64,000 nucleotides of DNA from JAGWAJ01 sp965215155 (GTDB lineage: Bacteria; Acidobacteriota; Vicinamibacteria; Vicinamibacterales; UBA8438): contig CBDCCY010000004.1 of the NCBI GenBank assembly GCA_965215155.1, positions 3,534,001 through 3,598,000 on the forward strand, in the 5' to 3' direction. Position 1 is the first letter of the stretch; the number at the start of each line of letters is the position of its first letter. This document shows positions 60,736 to 64,000 of the stretch, in pieces. The notes beneath the pieces are model-generated. The model made no database searches. It was not told the origin of the DNA and saw nothing but the letters and a program-made list of their open reading frames with translations. The position numbers and the translations under genes were made by a program.

Positions 60736-62046
60736 ATGCTCGAGTATCTGGAACTCGACAACGTCGGCCCCGCGCCGCGCATGAGGGTCGAGTTCGCGCC
60801 CCGTGTGAACCTCATCACGGGAGACAACGGCCTCGGGAAGAGCTTCCTGCTCGATACGGCGTGGTGGGCATTTGCCGCAGACTGGCCGGCTGAAGTCAAT
60901 CGAGGCATGACTACCGGTCTGGTGGCGCGCCCCCGCGATCGGAACAGGGCTTCGACGATACGGTTTCGTACTCGCTCCGCCGACGGGACGGTCGATTCCG
61001 AAGGGACCTACTCGCGACGGGATGAAGCGTGGATGGACCGCGCGTTATCGACGATGACCCGGGGGCTGGTCGTATACGCGCACGCCGATGGTTCGTTCTC
61101 CGTTTGGGACGTCGTTCGCAACGGTTGGTTCCGCCAGACCAACGACGGAATGCTCAGGTCGAAGCCACCATATGTATTCACGGAATCGGACGTGTGGGAT
61201 GGTCTCAAGGGTGCTGCCGTAGACGGGCGGCCGGTGCACACCTGCAATGGGTTGCTCCATGACTGGTCGAACTGGATCCGGGCCAAGGACGTCCAATCGA
61301 AGGCTATGGCGCGGGCTCTGCGTGCCCTGTCACCCGACTGGGAGCACGGCGACCGACTCGAGCCAGGTCTGCCCATGCGCATCTCCGTCGACGATGCGAG
61401 GGACATTCCGTCGATCCAGACGAGCTATGCGGGGGCTGTGCCGATTCTGCACGCATCTTCCGGTATTCGCCGGGTGGTTGCCCTTGCATATGTGCTCACT
61501 TGGGCTTGGAGCGAGCATCAGCTCGCGGCGGAACTGCGCGGTGAGGAAGCCGTTCGGCAAGTGACTTTGCTATTCGACGAAGTCGAGAGCCATCTGCACC
61601 CGAGGTGGCAGCGGTCGATCCTCAAGGCGTTGCGAGACGCTGGCCGGGAGCTTCTCGATGGTGTCGAGCTCCAGGTAATCGCCTCTACGCATGCACCCCT
61701 GATACTGGCGTCCGCTGAGCCCTGGTTCGATCCGCAGCAGGACGCGTGGTTCGATCTGGATCTCGATGGCGACCCGCCGGAGGCGAAGCTTCGTCGCCGC
61801 CCGTACACCCCGCGCGGCACGGCCGGAGCGTGGCTGACTAGTGAGGCCTTCGACCTGGCGACCGACCGGGGTAGCATCGAGGCCGAGCGGGCGGTTCTTC
61901 GCGCGAGGTCTCTCCTGAAGCAGTCGGATCCGCCGCTCGACGAAGTGATGGCTGTCCATGCGGAGTTGCGGAAGGCGTTGCCCGACGTCGACCGATTCTG
62001 GGTTCGTTGGAATGCACTCGTGGAGGACCGCGGGGGACGTCCGTGA
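60736..62046 (+). CDS. AAA/ABC-type ATPase of a putative two-gene defence module
   Basis: ATG 60736 gives 436 residues. Walker A is NLITGDNGLGKSFLLDTAWW (residues 24-43). The middle is a helical insert (TESDVWDGLKGAAVDGRPVH). The signature-like HASSGIRRVVALAYVLTWAW, Walker B QVTLLFDEVESHLHPRWQRS and the switch VIASTHAPLILASAEPWFDP follow, as in RecF/OLD-like ATPases. No TOPRIM domain follows, and the C terminus is short. The HNH gene overlaps it by 4 bp. This architecture resembles Septu (PtuA-PtuB) and retron-associated ATPase-HNH pairs. Confidence 0.85.
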   Translation: MLEYLELDNVGPAPRMRVEFAPRVNLITGDNGLGKSFLLDTAWWAFAADWPAEVNRGMTTGLVARPRDRNRASTIRFRTRSADGTVDSEGTYSRRDEAWMDRALSTMTRGLVVYAHADGSFSVWDVVRNGWFRQTNDGMLRSKPPYVFTESDVWDGLKGAAVDGRPVHTCNGLLHDWSNWIRAKDVQSKAMARALRALSPDWEHGDRLEPGLPMRISVDDARDIPSIQTSYAGAVPILHASSGIRRVVALAYVLTWAWSEHQLAAELRGEEAVRQVTLLFDEVESHLHPRWQRSILKALRDAGRELLDGVELQVIASTHAPLILASAEPWFDPQQDAWFDLDLDGDPPEAKLRRRPYTPRGTAGAWLTSEAFDLATDRGSIEAERAVLRARSLLKQSDPPLDEVMAVHAELRKALPDVDRFWVRWNALVEDRGGRP

Positions 62047-62699
62047 TTCCGGTCACGCCGGCCCCGCCACCTCCGGACTTCGACGCGAACGTGAGGCAGC
62101 CTGGACTGCTGGCTATTGCGGAACTGGTCGGAGAGGCGCTGCCCCGTACTTCGGGTAAGCCGTACGCGCAGGTCGCCGCCTCCAGGGAGGAGATTCCCGC
62201 TGCGGTCTTCCCACCGTTATGGCGCAAGGCCACGGGTGACCTGCTGCAACGCTACAACCGCATCTGTTCGTACCTGTGCCTCTACATTCCCGGAGGCACC
62301 GGAGCCCCCAGCGTGGACCACATGATTGCCAAGTCCACGCGTTGGGATCAGGTCTACGAGTGGAACAACTACCGATTGGCGTGCTCCCTGATGGATTCAC
62401 GGAAGGGCGCCGTAGCGAGCGTGCTCGATCCGTTCGACGTCGAGGACGGCTGGTTTGCCCTTGAGCTCATCGGATTTCAAGTGATACGTGGCGAAGGGCT
62501 CGCCGACAAGATGGTCACCACGGTCGAAGGCACCATCGAACGCTTGCGGCTGAACGACTTGACCTGCTGCGACGCTCGCGCGGAATTCGCCACCAGCTAC
62601 TGGCAAGGCGACATCTCGCTCAACTACCTGACACGGCACGCGCCGTTCGTGGCCGGCGAGTTGCGCCGACAGGGCAGGTTACGTGCTGGCGATCAGTGA
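62043..62699 (+). CDS. HNH endonuclease partner of the AAA ATPase (PtuB-like)
   Basis: GTG 62043 overlaps the ATPase stop (GTGA) and gives 218 residues. The HNH core is GTGAPSVDHMIAKSTRWDQV (DH), YEWNNYRLACSLMDSRKG (N and the terminal basic residues), followed by DPFDVEDGWFALELIGFQVI. The H-x-N-like spacing and the WNNYRLAC segment match nucleases of Septu-type systems. Predicted to cleave DNA or RNA when the ATPase senses infection. Translationally coupled to it. Confidence 0.82.
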   Translation: MIPVTPAPPPPDFDANVRQPGLLAIAELVGEALPRTSGKPYAQVAASREEIPAAVFPPLWRKATGDLLQRYNRICSYLCLYIPGGTGAPSVDHMIAKSTRWDQVYEWNNYRLACSLMDSRKGAVASVLDPFDVEDGWFALELIGFQVIRGEGLADKMVTTVEGTIERLRLNDLTCCDARAEFATSYWQGDISLNYLTRHAPFVAGELRRQGRLRAGDQ

Positions 62700-62842
62700 A
62701 CCGAGTCGCGTCGGAGCACGGCAACGGCTGCCGAGCGGTTGGCGAGTGGGCATGTGTGGAGACGTCAAGGTACAGCACGCGACGTCGAGTTCGAAAAGAC
62801 GAACGGAAGGGCGCTTCTCTCGGGGGTCGACGAGTTGGCTCG

Positions 62843-63358
62843 TCACGGATAGTCGGGGTAGCGACACGTCCGCCCGCCGAGGTGGCATGCCGTCCACGCC
62901 CACTGCACCTCGATGTCGCCCTGGGCGTACTGGTGCTCCGGGAAGGAGCAGACGCCGAACTTGATGGCCTGGGTGCCGGAGCCGTCGCGCCCGTCCTGGG
63001 AGCCGAAGCAGAGCCACTCCTGGTTGTGGGGACGGTCGCGCGGTCCCGGCCGGTCGGCGTGGTCCCCGCCGAGCAGGGACTGGAGCGCCGCCGTGTTGTG
63101 CTCCACCGGCGCCCCGTCGAGGAACAGCGTGGACGATACCCGCACCGTGAGGGGCTCGTCGCAGACGTTCTCGAACAGGATGTTGTAGTAGACGATGCCG
63201 TGATCGTGGAGGCGGCGATCGTCTCGCCTGGTGAAGTACGAGTCGAGCACCCTGGCACAGCGGTCCAGGTTGCCGGGCCCGGTCGGGAGCTCGCACGCGA
63301 CCGCAGCGGCCAGGGCGGTGCCGAGAGCTGCGGTCCGCCACCGGCGTGTCCCGCTCAT
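62843..63358 (-). CDS. Lipoprotein of unknown function
   Basis: ATG 63358 gives 171 residues with a lipobox (LGTALAAAVACELPTG, Cys about 22). The mature part has six further cysteines (LDRCARVLDSYF, FENVCDEPLTVRV, QEWLCFGSQDG, KFGVCSFPEHQ, WTACHLGGRTCRYPDYP) and looks beta-rich. Not recognised. It ends opposite the HNH gene and lies 6 bp from the end of the carbon-starvation gene, so the two may share a transcript. Confidence 0.65.
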   Translation of the reverse strand: MSGTRRWRTAALGTALAAAVACELPTGPGNLDRCARVLDSYFTRRDDRRLHDHGIVYYNILFENVCDEPLTVRVSSTLFLDGAPVEHNTAALQSLLGGDHADRPGPRDRPHNQEWLCFGSQDGRDGSGTQAIKFGVCSFPEHQYAQGDIEVQWAWTACHLGGRTCRYPDYP

Positions 63359-63364
63359 GGAGGG

Positions 63365-64000
63365 TCATTCCTTTCGGAACGCCACCTCCAGGCCGTCGAG
63401 CACCGGGTCGCGCCGGAAGCGTGCGACGGCGAGCGCGGCTTCCGCCACGAGCCACACGGCCAGGGTGAAGATGATGGCGCCGGTGGCGAGCAGCAGCCAC
63501 TGGCCGGCGGTCCAGAAGCCGGCCAGGTTGGTTCCCATCACGGTGAGCGTCGACAACAGCATGAAGCCCATCGGCGCCGCCGTGTACACGAGCGGCTTGC
63601 CGCGCCGGAGCAGGTACAGCGTGACGGCCAGCAGGGCGAGGCCGGCGAGGAGCTGGTTGGTCGTGCCGAAGAGCTGCCACAGGATGAGGCCGGCGAACTC
63701 GCCGTCCACCTGGATGAAGGCAAAGACCCAGATGGCGGCGATGGCGACGGCGGAGGCCACGTAGCGGTTGCCGAGGGCGGCCACGCCCATCGTGTCGCCC
63801 ATCTCCGAGACGTTGTAGCGCAGCAGCCGCGTGGCCGAGTCGAGCGAGGTCAGCGCGAACGAGACGACGATGACGGCGACGAACGTGCCGCCGACGGCTT
63901 CCGGGATGCCGAGCGTCTCCAGAAAGTGCGTCGTGCCGCGCACGAAGGCCGCGATGTTGTTGCCCAGCCCGTCGGCCGCCTGCCAGCTCTCGTAGCGCTC
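63365..64000 (-). CDS. cstA: Carbon starvation protein A (peptide/pyruvate transporter), C-terminal part
   Basis: The frame is open at the right edge (ERYESWQAADGLGNNIAAFV) and runs 211 residues to the stop. TFVAVIVVSFALTSLDSATR, LLRYNVSEMGD, ILWQLFGTTNQLLAGLALLA and several membrane helices match the C-terminal half of CstA. The family imports peptides or pyruvate. The 5' part lies outside the window. Confidence 0.9.
   Translation of the reverse strand, partial: ERYESWQAADGLGNNIAAFVRGTTHFLETLGIPEAVGGTFVAVIVVSFALTSLDSATRLLRYNVSEMGDTMGVAALGNRYVASAVAIAAIWVFAFIQVDGEFAGLILWQLFGTTNQLLAGLALLAVTLYLLRRGKPLVYTAAPMGFMLLSTLTVMGTNLAGFWTAGQWLLLATGAIIFTLAVWLVAEAALAVARFRRDPVLDGLEVAFRKE

Overview
The window is high-GC bacterial DNA dominated by mobile-element scars, a decaying surface-polysaccharide locus and a long run of exported oxidative or hydrolytic proteins. 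Tandem secreted proteins of one unnamed family (WxxPRTAxGxPDLQGIW), arylsulfotransferase, PQQ-type beta-propellers, Uma2 nuclease and P4-type integrases fit Acidobacteriota (Vicinamibacteria-like), but no marker gene is present, so this is inference.

Layout. 1-3400: truncated histidine kinase, two decayed transposases, then a HEPN gene overlapping a nucleotidyltransferase fused to a type I specificity subunit, broken at its 3' end. 3500-22035: polysaccharide locus with a frameshifted Wzy-like polymerase, a glycosyltransferase with an internal deletion, IS630, a flippase fragment, a GT2, a GT4 split by an ISL3 element with a visible 8-bp duplication, an intact flippase, two tandem GT4 genes, and one 2,230-residue ORF that joins an O-antigen ligase/polymerase core, a large plant-type leucine-rich-repeat insertion and a third GT4. 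22100-25600: broken GMC oxidoreductase, a second flippase 5' fragment, a small membrane protein and a truncated DNA methyltransferase.

25700-33950: an integrase-rich island. Two copies of a roughly 330-bp non-coding block, each next to an HU/IHF-like gene and followed by a P4-type integrase, contain a three-stem structure whose stems differ by compensatory changes and regularly spaced GTGTAAGTTC repeats. One integrase seems split by insertion of the other module, and its promoter is separated from its start codon by a group II intron.

33980-52280: exported-protein region with quinoprotein, SMP-30, arylsulfotransferase, five members of the unnamed secreted family (one fused to a GDSL esterase), an alpha/beta hydrolase, two paralogous PQQ-like propellers, an LVIVD protein and an epoxide hydrolase. 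52360-64000: second IS630 copy, cytochrome c with a candidate 28-residue membrane peptide, a fused membrane/spermidine-synthase-like protein, RidA with a probable ACG start, a PIN/antitoxin pair, an ABC-2 exporter, Uma2 followed by an AAA ATPase-HNH nuclease pair that looks like a defence module, a lipoprotein and the end of cstA.

The strongest candidates for something new are the ligase-LRR-glycosyltransferase fusion, the covarying structured block linked to HU and integrase genes, the secreted-family expansion with its GDSL fusion, and the AAA-HNH pair.
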